From NCBI RefSeq assembly GCF_030269605.1, contig NZ_BSTQ01000010.1, forward strand, positions 185,402-249,401: 64,000 bases of DNA, given 5' to 3'. The notes below the pieces were generated by a model that was given only the letters and a program-made list of their open reading frames with translations, did no database searches and was not told where the DNA came from. The position numbers and the translations under genes are program-made. How positions within the stretch are numbered: position 1 is the stretch's first letter; every line of letters starts with the position of its first letter. Below are positions 9,084-18,397 of the stretch, piece after piece. The stretch comes from Lentzea sp. NBRC 105346 (GTDB lineage: Bacteria > Actinomycetota > Actinomycetes > Mycobacteriales > Pseudonocardiaceae).

Positions 9084-10162
9084 AAACGATCGCGGTTGTC
9101 GGGGCATCGCTCGCCGGTCTGAGGTCCGTGCAGGCCCTCCGGAGCCAGGGGTTCGACGGACGGATCGTCGTCATCGGCGACGAGATCCATCCACCGTACG
9201 ACCGGCCGCCGTTGTCGAAGGACTTCCTGCTCGGCAAAACCGACATGGTCACGCTCGCCGACCGCGAGGAGCTCGCCGAGCTGGACGCCGACTGGCGCAT
9301 GGGCGTCCGGGCGTCCGCGCTGCGCAGCGGTGAGATCGAGCTGGAAAACGGCGGTGTCGTCGCGGCCGACGGTGTGGTCATCGCGACCGGGGCCGTGCCG
9401 CGCACGATCCCCGACACGCTCACGCTCCGCACGGTCGACGACGCTCATAAACTGCGCGACAAGCTCACCCCCGGCGCCCGCGTCGTGGTGATCGGTGCCG
9501 GGTTCATCGGCGCGGAGGTCGCGTCCAGCTGCCGTCAGCTCGGCCTGGACGTCACGGTCGTGGAGGCACTGCCCGCGCCTTTGTCGCGTGTGCTCGGCGA
9601 CGAGATGGGCACGGCCTGTGGTGGCCTGCACGGCGACCACGGCACCAAGCTCCTCTGCGGCGTCGGGGTCGCAGAGGTCAATCATGTGGTGAAACTCAAC
9701 GACGGCCGCTCGCTGGAAGCGGACGTCGTGATCGCGGGTATCGGCACGCAGCCCGCGACGGGCTGGCTCGCGGGTTCACCGGTCGAAGTGGACAACGGCG
9801 TGGTGTGTGATGCCGGTGGTGTCACAGGGATTCCGCAGGTCGTGGCGGTCGGTGACGTGGCCCGCTACGACGGTGTGCGCGCCGAGCATTGGACGAGCGC
9901 GACCGAACAGGCCGGCGTCGCTATCAAGAACCTGTTGGCGGGCAACACGGTCGCGACGCACCGGGCCACCGGCTACGTTTGGTCCGACCAGTACGGCGTG
10001 CGGATCCAGTTCGCGGGCCGGGCGAGCGGGGACGTGCGCGTGGCGGACGGGTCCATTGCGGACCGCAAGTTCGTGGCCACCTACCACGAGGACGACCGGA
10101 TGGTCGGAGTGCTCGCGATGAGCAGCGCCCGGCTGTTCACGCGACTCCGCCGGGAGCTATAG
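9080..10162 (+). CDS. FAD-dependent NAD(P)H:ferredoxin reductase
   Basis: About 360 residues of the dioxygenase-type ferredoxin reductase family. The N-terminal FAD motif is IAVVGASLAGLRSVQALR, followed by YDRPPLSKDFLLG, a second NAD(P)H Rossmann motif VVVIGAGFIGAEVASSC, and the GDVARY flavin-binding element near the C-terminus. It starts at a TTG that overlaps the ferredoxin stop (TTGA), so the two proteins are made in a coupled manner. Partner of the Rieske ferredoxin, feeding the Rieske oxygenase and perhaps the P450 of the divergent operon. Confidence 0.9.
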   Translation: MKTIAVVGASLAGLRSVQALRSQGFDGRIVVIGDEIHPPYDRPPLSKDFLLGKTDMVTLADREELAELDADWRMGVRASALRSGEIELENGGVVAADGVVIATGAVPRTIPDTLTLRTVDDAHKLRDKLTPGARVVVIGAGFIGAEVASSCRQLGLDVTVVEALPAPLSRVLGDEMGTACGGLHGDHGTKLLCGVGVAEVNHVVKLNDGRSLEADVVIAGIGTQPATGWLAGSPVEVDNGVVCDAGGVTGIPQVVAVGDVARYDGVRAEHWTSATEQAGVAIKNLLAGNTVATHRATGYVWSDQYGVRIQFAGRASGDVRVADGSIADRKFVATYHEDDRMVGVLAMSSARLFTRLRREL

Positions 10163-10172
10163 GAGGAGCCCG

Positions 10173-11606
10173 TTGTCGAGGCCCATCATCAACCCGTTCG
10201 ACCAGAGCGTGATCGCGGAGGTCGAGGACGCGACGCGGGCCGACGCCGAGGCGGCCATCGCCAGGGCCAGAACGGCGTTCGACGACGGGGCGTGGTCCTC
10301 GACGAGCCCCGAGCACCGGGCGGCGGTCCTCAACCGCGTCGCCGACCTGCTGGAGCGCGACAAGGAGGACATCGCCCGCACCGAGACGCTCGACACCGGC
10401 AAGACGATCGTCGAGAGCCGGATCGACGTGGACGACGTGGCCGCGGTGTTCCGCTACTACGGCGGCCTCGCGGGCGCGCTGCATCCGAAGATCGTGCCGG
10501 GCGCGGGCGCGGACGTGATCAGCCGCATCGACTACGAGCCGGTCGGCGTGTGCGGGCTGATCGCGCCGTGGAACTACCCGCTGCTGCAGATGTCGTGGAA
10601 GGTCGCGCCCGCGCTGCTCGCGGGCAACACGCTCGTCGCCAAGCCCAGCGAGGTCACGCCGCTGACCACGATCCTGCTGTTCCAGCTGCTCGACGAGGCC
10701 GGCGTGCCCGATGGTGTCGCGAACCTCGTGCTGGGCACGGGTCCCGAGGTCGGCGCGCCGCTGTCCGAGCACCGCGACGTCGACCTGGTGTCGTTCACCG
10801 GCAGCCTCGCCACCGGTCAGCGGATCATGGCGTCGGCCGCGGGAACGGTGAAGAAGGTCGCGCTGGAGCTGGGCGGCAAGAACCCGAACATCGTCTTCCC
10901 CGACGCCGACCTCGAGACCGCGATCGACTACGCGCTGACCGCGGCGTTCTTCCACGCCGGGCAGGTCTGCTCGTCCGGCACGCGGCTGATCCTGCACGAG
11001 TCGATCCACGACGACTTCGTCGCCGAGGTCGCGCGGCGGGCCGACCTCGTCAAGCTGGGCAACGGGTTCGACGAGGACACCGAGAGCGGGCCGCTGGTGT
11101 CCGCCGAGCACCGCGCCAAGGTCGAGAGCTACGTCGAGATCGGGCTGCGGGAGGGCGCGCGGCTCGTCGCCGGCGGCAAGCGTCCCGACGAACCGGAACT
11201 CCAGAACGGGTTCTTCTTCCGGCCCACGGTGTTCGCCGACTGCCGCCGCGAGATGCGGCTGGTGCAGGACGAGACGTTCGGCCCGATCATCACGGTCGAG
11301 AAGTTCTCTTCGGAAGCCGAAGCCGTTTTCCTCGGCAACGACACCGACTACGGCCTCGCGGGCGGCGTGTGGAGCCAGGACCTCGACCTGGCGCAACGCG
11401 TCGCCAAGCGCTTGCGCCACGGCACGGTGTGGATCAACGACTTCGGGCCGTACCTGCCACAGGCGGAGTGGGGCGGCTTCAAGCGGTCCGGTGTCGGCCG
11501 TGAGCTCGGCGCCTCCGGTCTGCACGAGTACTGCGAACCGAAGCACGTCTACCAGAACCTCAAACCCGCCGCCCAGAACTGGTTCGCACGAAAGGATCGC
11601 GCATGA
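10173..11606 (+). CDS. betB: Betaine aldehyde dehydrogenase
   Basis: A 477-residue NAD(P)-dependent aldehyde dehydrogenase. Visible features are IAPWNYPLLQMSWK, the general base E232 in LELGGKNPNI, and the catalytic C266 in HAGQVCSSG. The start is a TTG at 10173 with GGAGG 7 bases upstream. It lies between the ferredoxin reductase and the choline dehydrogenase, whose ATG overlaps its stop (ATGA). The context identifies betaine aldehyde as the substrate, giving glycine betaine; sequence alone would allow another aldehyde. Confidence 0.88.
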   Translation: MSRPIINPFDQSVIAEVEDATRADAEAAIARARTAFDDGAWSSTSPEHRAAVLNRVADLLERDKEDIARTETLDTGKTIVESRIDVDDVAAVFRYYGGLAGALHPKIVPGAGADVISRIDYEPVGVCGLIAPWNYPLLQMSWKVAPALLAGNTLVAKPSEVTPLTTILLFQLLDEAGVPDGVANLVLGTGPEVGAPLSEHRDVDLVSFTGSLATGQRIMASAAGTVKKVALELGGKNPNIVFPDADLETAIDYALTAAFFHAGQVCSSGTRLILHESIHDDFVAEVARRADLVKLGNGFDEDTESGPLVSAEHRAKVESYVEIGLREGARLVAGGKRPDEPELQNGFFFRPTVFADCRREMRLVQDETFGPIITVEKFSSEAEAVFLGNDTDYGLAGGVWSQDLDLAQRVAKRLRHGTVWINDFGPYLPQAEWGGFKRSGVGRELGASGLHEYCEPKHVYQNLKPAAQNWFARKDRA

Positions 11607-13096
11607 GCGAAGCCGTGTACGACTACGTCATCGTGGGAGGCGGCACGGCCGGTTCGGTGCTCGCGGCGAGACTGTCGGAGGACCCGGAAGTCACGGTTGC
11701 GGTGATCGAGGGCGGTCCGTCCGACGTGGACGACGAGCGCGTGCTCGACCTGCGCAACTGGATCAACCTGCTGGGCGGCGAGCTCGACTACGACTACCCG
11801 ACGGTCGAGCAGCCGCGCGGCAACTCGCACATCCGGCACTCACGGGCCCGTGTGCTCGGCGGATGTTCCTCGCACAACACGCTGATCAGCTTCGTGCCGT
11901 TCCCGCAGGACTTCGACGGCTGGGGCGAGGGCTGGGACTGGGACACCATCGGCCCGTACTACGACCGGATCCAGATGAACATCATCCCGGTCGCGGAGAA
12001 GGACCGGAACCCGATCGCGCTCGACTTCGTCTCCTCGGCACGGACCGCGCTGGGCGTGTCCGAAGTGGACGACTTCAACGCGAAGCCGTTCGCCGACGGC
12101 GTCGGGTTCTTCTCCATCGCGTACCACCCGGAGCAGAACAACCGCAGGTCGTCGGCGTCGACCGCGTACCTGCACCCGATCCTGGACCGCCCGAACCTCA
12201 CGCTGCTGCTGGAGACGTGGGCGTCGAAGATCGTCGTCTCGAATGGACGAGCTACCGGTGTCTTCACCGACAAGGGGCTGGTCTCCGCACGGCGTGAGGT
12301 GCTGCTGTGCGCGGGCGCCATCGACACGCCGCGGCTGATGATGCTGTCCGGCATCGGCAACGCCTCCGAACTGTCCGCACTGGGCATCACGCCCGTGCAC
12401 GACCTGCCGGGCGTCGGCGAGAACCTGCTCGACCACCCGGAGTCGGTGATCGTGTGGGAGACCAACGGCCCACTGCCGCCGAACTCGGTGATGGACTCCG
12501 ACGCGGGCCTGTTCGTCCGCCGCGACGAGAGCGACCCGCGCCCGGACCTGATGTTCCACTTCTACCAGATCCCGTTCACCACCAATACGGAACGGCTCGG
12601 CTACCCGACCGTCGAGCACGGCGTCTGCATGACGCCGAACATCCCGCGCCCGCACAGCAAGGGCCGCATGTGGCTGAAGTCGTCGGACCCGGCCGAGAAG
12701 CCCGCGCTGGACTTCGGTTACTTCACCAATCCCGACGGCTACGACGAGCAGACCCTGGTGGACGGCTTCCGCATCGCCCGGCAGATCGCCGCGCAGGAGC
12801 CGTTGCGCTCGTGGCTCAAGCGCGAGATCGCGCCCGGCCCGGCCGTGACGACCGACGAGGACCTGTCCGAGTACGGCCGTCGCGCGGCGCACACCGTCTA
12901 CCACCCGGCGGGCACGTGCGCGATCGGGTCCGTTGTGGACGGTGACCTTCGGGTGATCGGTCTGGACGGAATCCGAGTCGTCGACGCCTCGGTATTCCCG
13001 ACCATGCCGACGGTCAACCCGATGGTGACCGTGCTGATGATCGGCGAACGCGCCGCAGACTTGATCATGAAACCTCCAAGCGAGACAACCAACTGA
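11603..13096 (+). CDS. betA: Choline dehydrogenase-type GMC oxidoreductase
   Basis: A 497-residue GMC flavoprotein. The FAD motif is YVIVGGGTAGSVLAARL, the GMC signature region is RARVLGGCSSHN, and the C-terminal active-site stretch HPAGTCAIG carries the catalytic histidine, with NPMVTVLMIGERAA following. It oxidises choline to betaine aldehyde. Being paired with betB and a full betaine demethylation route makes choline the likely substrate, although other alcohols are possible for GMC enzymes. It is the last gene of the rightward operon. Confidence 0.8.
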   Translation: MSEAVYDYVIVGGGTAGSVLAARLSEDPEVTVAVIEGGPSDVDDERVLDLRNWINLLGGELDYDYPTVEQPRGNSHIRHSRARVLGGCSSHNTLISFVPFPQDFDGWGEGWDWDTIGPYYDRIQMNIIPVAEKDRNPIALDFVSSARTALGVSEVDDFNAKPFADGVGFFSIAYHPEQNNRRSSASTAYLHPILDRPNLTLLLETWASKIVVSNGRATGVFTDKGLVSARREVLLCAGAIDTPRLMMLSGIGNASELSALGITPVHDLPGVGENLLDHPESVIVWETNGPLPPNSVMDSDAGLFVRRDESDPRPDLMFHFYQIPFTTNTERLGYPTVEHGVCMTPNIPRPHSKGRMWLKSSDPAEKPALDFGYFTNPDGYDEQTLVDGFRIARQIAAQEPLRSWLKREIAPGPAVTTDEDLSEYGRRAAHTVYHPAGTCAIGSVVDGDLRVIGLDGIRVVDASVFPTMPTVNPMVTVLMIGERAADLIMKPPSETTN

Positions 13097-13162
13097 GACG
13101 TAGCCACACGATGGGGTGAGCAAAAAGGCGTATCTTCAAGATCGTCCGATAACTTGCCCCTC

Positions 13163-14506
13163 ATGCGTGTCGCGTCCACTTCGGACAGCTACCTCGACCA
13201 CTTCCACCGCGCCCGGTTCTCGGGAGTGGCCGTCACGATCATCGGTCTGACCGCCGGACTGACATTGACCCTGTCGAGTCAGTCGGTCGCGTTGCCTGCC
13301 TCGGGTATCGCGATCAACGAGCAGACCGGTGCCGTGTACCTGGTGTCGGACGGCGCGCTGACGCCCACGTTCAACGTGGCGTCGGCGCGTCTTCTGCTGG
13401 CACGCAAGGAACTCGAGACCAGTCACAGCGTTTCGCGCAGCGAACCCGCTGCCGAGCCGGTGCTGGTCTCGGATGCCACCATTCGCGGCGCCCGCCTGAC
13501 CACCGGGCGCCGCACCGGCATTCCGGATGCGCCGGACATGTTGCCCACCAAGGAACAACGCCTCGACTCCGCGCACGCCGCGTGGGGACTGTGTGAAGCC
13601 GAGGGCCGCACAACCGTTCTGGCCGGCCTGGATGGCCGCAAGCCGGAGCTGGGCATCCCGCTCGGCGACGACGAGGTGCTGCTGGTGCACGGGCCGGACC
13701 TCGCCGATCAGTTGGTGTACCGGCAGGGCGGCAAGGTGGTCCGGGCCCGCGTGAGTCGCGGCGTTCGGTCGGCGTGGAACCTCACGGGCACCGCGTCGCG
13801 CAACGTAGGCGCCGCGTTGTTGGACCTCATCCCCGAAGTGCCCGAACTGTCGGTGCCGCCCGCCGACGATGTGTTCCGAACTGACGACTTCAACGGTCGC
13901 GAGCGGTACTGGGTTGTTGCTGGCGGCGATACGCATCGCGTCACCGAGGCCGTGGCCCAGCTGATTTCGCGGTCCGTTCCGTCGCGGTTGACCATCACTG
14001 ATGGCGTCGGGGACTGGGCTGACACCGCTCACTACCCGGATCTGCCGCCGCGGCCCGCTCTCGATACCGACAAGGTGTGCGTTGAGTGGACTCGGACCGG
14101 GGCCAATGTGTACACCGGTGCCGCGCCCTCGCTCGGGGTGCGCGTCGACATGCCTGGCGCTCAGGATTTCGTGATGCCGGCCGGGCGGGCCGCGGTTGTC
14201 CGCAATGGACGGTTTGGCGCCATCACGCTGGTCACCGACCACGGCGTCGCGCACACCGTGCCGAACCTGCTTACGGCCCAGGTGCTCGGGCTGGCGGAGC
14301 CGGACGAGAACCGCATCCCCGAGGCCCCCGCCGCTTTGCTGAAGCTCTTGCCTACCGGAACTCAACTCGACATCTCGAAGGCGTCGTGCAGCTATGACGT
14401 CGGACGTGAACCCGCGGCGTCCACGCCTCCGGTCGCACTTCCGGTGTCACAACGGGTCATCGCTCGCACCCCAAGGGAACGCCGCGCCCCCTCGTCGCAG
14501 TGCTAG
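13163..14506 (+). CDS. eccB: Type VII secretion EccB-like membrane protein, orphan
   Basis: About 447 residues. One N-terminal membrane segment (FSGVAVTIIGLTAGLTLTL) is followed by a large extracytoplasmic domain with the EccB pattern: ASGIAINEQTGAVYLVSDG, then DFVMPAGRAAVVR and YLVTDHGVAHTV-like segments late in the protein. EccB forms the periplasmic part of the ESX/type VII secretion membrane complex. No eccC, eccD, eccE, mycosin or WXG100 gene is visible nearby, so it is an orphan here. The cytoplasmic N-terminus before the membrane segment is short. A TTG at 13154 is an alternative start. Its stop codon lies inside a hairpin shared with the convergent gene. Confidence 0.82.
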   Translation: MRVASTSDSYLDHFHRARFSGVAVTIIGLTAGLTLTLSSQSVALPASGIAINEQTGAVYLVSDGALTPTFNVASARLLLARKELETSHSVSRSEPAAEPVLVSDATIRGARLTTGRRTGIPDAPDMLPTKEQRLDSAHAAWGLCEAEGRTTVLAGLDGRKPELGIPLGDDEVLLVHGPDLADQLVYRQGGKVVRARVSRGVRSAWNLTGTASRNVGAALLDLIPEVPELSVPPADDVFRTDDFNGRERYWVVAGGDTHRVTEAVAQLISRSVPSRLTITDGVGDWADTAHYPDLPPRPALDTDKVCVEWTRTGANVYTGAAPSLGVRVDMPGAQDFVMPAGRAAVVRNGRFGAITLVTDHGVAHTVPNLLTAQVLGLAEPDENRIPEAPAALLKLLPTGTQLDISKASCSYDVGREPAASTPPVALPVSQRVIARTPRERRAPSSQC

Positions 14507-14557
14507 CGAACGTGACGTTTGGGGACATAGAAGTACCCATACGCCACGTTCGCTAGC
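14502..14557. terminator. Inverted repeat containing both convergent stop codons
   Basis: Perfect 13-base arms GCTAGCGAACGTG (14502-14514) and CACGTTCGCTAGC (14545-14557), with a shorter inner pairing TGGGGAC/GTACCCA. The TAG of eccB and the TAG of the convergent PucR-type gene both lie in the arms. It is probably a bidirectional terminator. Confidence 0.75.
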
Positions 14558-16154
14558 CGAGCACCTTCAGCAGCCGCAACGCCAACTGGACCTCTAGCAA
14601 GCGTTCCGGCGACTGCCAGTCCTCCCCCAGCAGCGCGGCGACCCGGTCCAGCCGCTGCACCACGGTGTTGACGTGCACGTGCAGTCCTTCACGCGCCTTG
14701 CTCAGGTTCGCCCCGCAGGCGAAGTAGACCTGCAACGTGTGCACGAGCTCCGTCCCACGTCGCGCGTCGTAGTCCAGCAGGGGCCCAAGCACCGACCGCA
14801 CATACCCGGACACGTCGGCCCGATCCCCGAGCAACACCCCGACGAACCCGAGATCGGCCATCACGGCCCCGGACTTCTCCCGCCCCAGCAACAACAACGC
14901 CCGCAGACACCGCCTCGCCTCATCGAACGCAGACGCAACCGCAGCGGGCCCGAGCACCGGACCGGCACCACCGACGGTCGCCCCCAAACAGGAAGACGCA
15001 TCCGACACCACAGCAGAGGCGGAAGCACCGGGCACCACGAGCACCACGTCCGAGCCCCAGACACCAGCCAGCCCACGGTGCACGGCCGCGTAATGGGTGG
15101 CCGCAGCCAAAGACCCATCGGTGACCAGCACGACCTGCGAATCGGTCAGCTCCACCCCGATCCGCCGAGCCCGCGCGATCAGCCCAAAAGCGTCGCGCCC
15201 GTTCAAAATGTCGGCGATCAGTTCCCCGCGCACCTTGTTCTCAGCCTCAGCGACGGTGCGCCGCAACAACAACAGCAGCGCGGTCACGACACTGGCCCGC
15301 TCGAACAACCGGCGGTCGGCGTCATCGAGGTCGGCGCGCTCCAGCACCAGACTCCCGAGCAACTCGCGGCCGGCCAGGACCGCGCACACCCACGATCCGT
15401 CCCACTGCACGGCGCGGCCGCTCATCCGGGACCGGCTGACGGCCGCCGGAGGCGGTGCGCCACCGGAGAAGTCGGCACGCGCGAGCGCGACGCCTTCCTC
15501 GTCGTGCACGGCGATCCCGCCGCCCAGCAGTTCGGCGACGGCGCCCGCGACGGAGGCCGCGTCACCCCCGCGCAGCACCAGATCCGTGAGGCGGTCGTGT
15601 GCCTCCGACGCGCGCTGCATGGCAGCGTTGTTCGAGCGGATCTTCTCGAACAGGGAGGCGGTCTCGATCGCGATGGCCGCGTGGTCGGCCAGCGACGACA
15701 GCAGCGCGACCTCCTCGGGAGGGAACTCGCGCGGTGAGCGGTCCGCCGCGTACAGGACGCCGATGACCTGGTCGCTCAGCTTCAGCGGCACGCCCAGGAT
15801 CGCGACCAGGCCCTCCGAGCGCACGGCCGAGTCGATCGGTCTCGTGTGGTTGAACCGGGCGTCGGCCATGTAGTCCGATGTGGCGTACGGCTGGGCGGTC
15901 TGTGCGACCAGGCCACCCAGTCCCTCGCCCAGCCCCAGCCGGACCTGCTGGAACTCTCGGGAGATCGACCCGTCCGTCACCCGCATGTAGGTGCCGGACG
16001 GGTCGTTCATCGACAGGTAGGAGATGTCCGCGTGCAGCAGCGAGCGGGCGCGGCGCACGATCGAGTGCAGCACCGCCTCCGGGTCGCGCATGCCCGCGAG
16101 TTCCGACGCCGTCTCGAACAGCGCCGCCAACTCGGCCTCACGTCGCCGGGTCAT
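14553..16154 (-). CDS. GAF domain / PucR-type helix-turn-helix regulator
   Basis: A 533-residue regulator. A GAF sensor domain fills about residues 20-180 (ARSLLHADISYLSMND through LLSSLADHAAIAIETA), a CdaR-like middle region follows, and the C-terminal PucR helix-turn-helix is LSKAREGLHVHVNTVVQRLD. Its start overlaps the stop of the MHS transporter by 4 bases, so it belongs to the operon hydroxybutyrate dehydrogenase / transporter / regulator and probably controls it. The ligand of the GAF domain is unknown. Confidence 0.85.
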   Translation of the reverse strand: MTRRREAELAALFETASELAGMRDPEAVLHSIVRRARSLLHADISYLSMNDPSGTYMRVTDGSISREFQQVRLGLGEGLGGLVAQTAQPYATSDYMADARFNHTRPIDSAVRSEGLVAILGVPLKLSDQVIGVLYAADRSPREFPPEEVALLSSLADHAAIAIETASLFEKIRSNNAAMQRASEAHDRLTDLVLRGGDAASVAGAVAELLGGGIAVHDEEGVALARADFSGGAPPPAAVSRSRMSGRAVQWDGSWVCAVLAGRELLGSLVLERADLDDADRRLFERASVVTALLLLLRRTVAEAENKVRGELIADILNGRDAFGLIARARRIGVELTDSQVVLVTDGSLAAATHYAAVHRGLAGVWGSDVVLVVPGASASAVVSDASSCLGATVGGAGPVLGPAAVASAFDEARRCLRALLLLGREKSGAVMADLGFVGVLLGDRADVSGYVRSVLGPLLDYDARRGTELVHTLQVYFACGANLSKAREGLHVHVNTVVQRLDRVAALLGEDWQSPERLLEVQLALRLLKVLG

Positions 16155-17446
16155 GCCCCCATGCTGACACGCTCCTCGTGTTCCAGGTCAACACCTTGGG
16201 TCTCGCGGGACAGCGTCACCGCGATCGTCGTCAGCACCGCCATCAGCGCCACGTAGACCGACACGGGCACCGCACTGTGGAACGTCGCCAGCAGCCACAC
16301 CGCGATGAACGGCGCCAGCGCGCCGGCCACGATCGACGCCAGCTGGTACCCGACCGACGCGCCGGAGTAGCGCACGCGGGTGCCGAACAGCTCGGAGAAG
16401 AACGCGGCCTGCGGCCCGTACATCGCCGCATGCAGCACCAGGCCGACGGTCACCGCCAGCGTCACCAGCGCGAAGGACTTGGTGTCCAGCAACAGGAAGA
16501 ACACGAACGTCCACAGGCCGGTGCCGACCGCGCCGAACAGGTACACCTTGCGCCGGCCGAGGCGGTCGGACAGCGTCCCCCAGGACACGATCGCCACGAG
16601 GTGGATCGCCGACGCGATCAGCAGGGCGTTGAGCCCGACCGACTTGGACAGCTTCAGCGTGCCGGTGATGTAGGTGAGGCTGAAGACGGTGATCACGTAG
16701 TACGTCACGTTCTCCGCGAGCCGCGCGCCGATCGCGACCAGCAGCTCACGCCAGTGACGGCGCACCACCTCGACGATCGGCGCCTTCTCCCCCGCCACCG
16801 CGTTCGCCTGTGCCGCCAGGAAGATCGGCGACTCGGCGACGGTCAGCCTGATCCACAGACCGATCCCCACGAGAATTCCGGACAGCAGGAACGGGATCCG
16901 CCAGCCCCACGAGAGGAAGGCCTCGTCGGTCTGCACCGCGGCGAGGATCGCCAGGACCGCGGTCGCGAGCAGGTTGCCCGTCGGCACACCGGCCTGCGGC
17001 CACGACGTCCAGAACCCGCGCCGCCGCGCGTCACCGTGTTCGGACACGATGAGCACCGCGCCACCCCACTCGCCGCCGAGCGCGAAGCCCTGCACGAGGC
17101 GCAGCAACGTGAGCAGGATCGGCGCGCCGATGCCGATCGTCGCGTACGTCGGGAGCAGGCCCATCGCGAAGGTCGCGGTGCCCATCAGCAACAGGCTCAG
17201 CACCAGGAGCTTCTTGCGGCCCAGGCGATCGCCGAAGTGGCCGAACACCACGCCGCCCAGCGGTCGCGCGATGAAGCCGAGGCCGTAGCTGGCGAACGCG
17301 ATCAGCGTGCCGATCAACGGGTCCGCGGCGGGGAAGAAGAGCTTGTTGAACACCAGCGCCGCGGCTGATCCGTAAAGGAAGAAGTCATACCACTCAACGG
17401 TTGTGCCGATCATCGAAGCGCCGACGATCCGTTTGATCGATGCCAC
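16151..17446 (-). CDS. MFS transporter, metabolite:H+ symporter (MHS) family
   Basis: A 431-residue, 12-segment permease. MHS hallmarks are TTVEWYDFFLYGSAAALVF at the N-terminus, the loop GHFGDRLGRKK, and RLVQGFALGGEWGGAVLIVSE. The family imports carboxylates or zwitterions with protons (shikimate, oxoglutarate, proline/betaine). The GTG start has GGAGGAG directly upstream. It lies 18 bases after a 3-hydroxybutyrate dehydrogenase gene, which points to a hydroxy acid; betaine is a second possibility because of the catabolic operon nearby. Confidence 0.88.
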   Translation of the reverse strand: MASIKRIVGASMIGTTVEWYDFFLYGSAAALVFNKLFFPAADPLIGTLIAFASYGLGFIARPLGGVVFGHFGDRLGRKKLLVLSLLLMGTATFAMGLLPTYATIGIGAPILLTLLRLVQGFALGGEWGGAVLIVSEHGDARRRGFWTSWPQAGVPTGNLLATAVLAILAAVQTDEAFLSWGWRIPFLLSGILVGIGLWIRLTVAESPIFLAAQANAVAGEKAPIVEVVRRHWRELLVAIGARLAENVTYYVITVFSLTYITGTLKLSKSVGLNALLIASAIHLVAIVSWGTLSDRLGRRKVYLFGAVGTGLWTFVFFLLLDTKSFALVTLAVTVGLVLHAAMYGPQAAFFSELFGTRVRYSGASVGYQLASIVAGALAPFIAVWLLATFHSAVPVSVYVALMAVLTTIAVTLSRETQGVDLEHEERVSMGA

Positions 17447-17464
17447 CGACTCCTCCTCTGGAAT

Positions 17465-18202
17465 CTATTGGGCGGTCCAGCCGCCGTCGATCGACAGCGA
17501 CGTGCCGGTCACGAAACCGGCGTCACACAGCCAAAGCACGGCGTCCGCGACCTCGGACGGCTCGATCAGCCGCTTGATCGCCTCACGCCGCAGGAAGATC
17601 TCGTCGAGCACCTCGGACTCCGCGAGCCCGTGCAGCCGCGCCTGGTCGGCGACCTGGTTCTCCACCAGCGGGGTGCGCACGTAGCCGGGCGCGACGCAGT
17701 TCGACGTCACGCCGTGCGGCGCGCCCTCCAGGGCGGCGGCCTTGCTGAACCCCTCGACGGCGTGCTTGGCCGCGGTGTAGGCGGACTTGAACGCGCTGGC
17801 GCGGTGCCCGTGCACGCTGGAGATGTGGATCAGCCGTCCCCAGCCGCGCGCGTACATGTGCGGCAGGACGTGCTTGGTCAGCAGGAACGCGGCGGTCACC
17901 ATGACCTGCTGCATCCGCTGGAACCGTTCGAGCGGGAACTCGTGGATCGGCGCCACGTGCTGCAGGCCGGCGTTGTTGACCAGGATGTCGACCTCGCGCG
18001 GCAGGACGGCCGGGTCGAACTCGGACAGGTCGACGATGTGCGCGGTGCCGCCGATCTCCTCGGCGACCTGTCGCGCCGCGTCGCCGTTGAGGTCGACGAC
18101 GTGGACCTTGGCGCCCTTCGCGGCGAGCGCGCGGGCGCAGGCGCGGCCGATTCCGCTGCCCGCCCCGGTGACCATGGCGGTGTGACCTACGACACTCGTC
18201 AT
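17465..18202 (-). CDS. 3-hydroxybutyrate dehydrogenase-like SDR
   Basis: About 245 residues of the short-chain dehydrogenase family. The NAD motif is TGAGSGIGRACARAL, then NNAGLQHVAPIHEFPLE, catalytic SS and YTAAKH (Tyr/Lys), and the C-terminal SLSIDGGWTAQ. The GLQHVAPIHEFP stretch is typical of bacterial D-3-hydroxybutyrate dehydrogenase. The ATG at 18202 is chosen because the preceding residues of the longer frame are not SDR-like; no clear ribosome site is seen. It interconverts 3-hydroxybutyrate and acetoacetate, probably after uptake by the downstream MHS transporter. Confidence 0.87.
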   Translation of the reverse strand: MTSVVGHTAMVTGAGSGIGRACARALAAKGAKVHVVDLNGDAARQVAEEIGGTAHIVDLSEFDPAVLPREVDILVNNAGLQHVAPIHEFPLERFQRMQQVMVTAAFLLTKHVLPHMYARGWGRLIHISSVHGHRASAFKSAYTAAKHAVEGFSKAAALEGAPHGVTSNCVAPGYVRTPLVENQVADQARLHGLAESEVLDEIFLRREAIKRLIEPSEVADAVLWLCDAGFVTGTSLSIDGGWTAQ

Positions 18203-18245
18203 GGGATCAACGCTAGGAGAATCCCCACACGGGCGACATGTGTCA

Positions 18246-18271
18246 TGACCACACACCGGGCCCTGACCACA
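18246..18271. promoter_or_regulatory. Direct repeat TGACCACA upstream of the SDR operon
   Basis: TGACCACA at 18246-18253 and 18264-18271, 18 bases apart, within a region also carrying ACATGTGT twice. The two copies lie 44-69 bases upstream of the dehydrogenase start. Possible binding site of the PucR-type regulator of this operon; this is inference from position only. Confidence 0.35.
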
Positions 18272-18397
18272 TGTGTTTAGCCAACAGTTAGCCGACAGAC
18301 TTGCGCCGTACGGAATAACGGCAGGGCTGGCGGGGTAGAGAGGGGTAAGCTCCCCGTCACTCGAACGGGGGAAGATCTTTTAGAGGGGGAACCACCG

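Noticed and set aside
2003..18202. Natural-product cluster because of P450, regulators and MFS transporter
   Set aside because: No synthase, tailoring set or resistance gene; all enzymes fit amine and hydroxy-acid catabolism.
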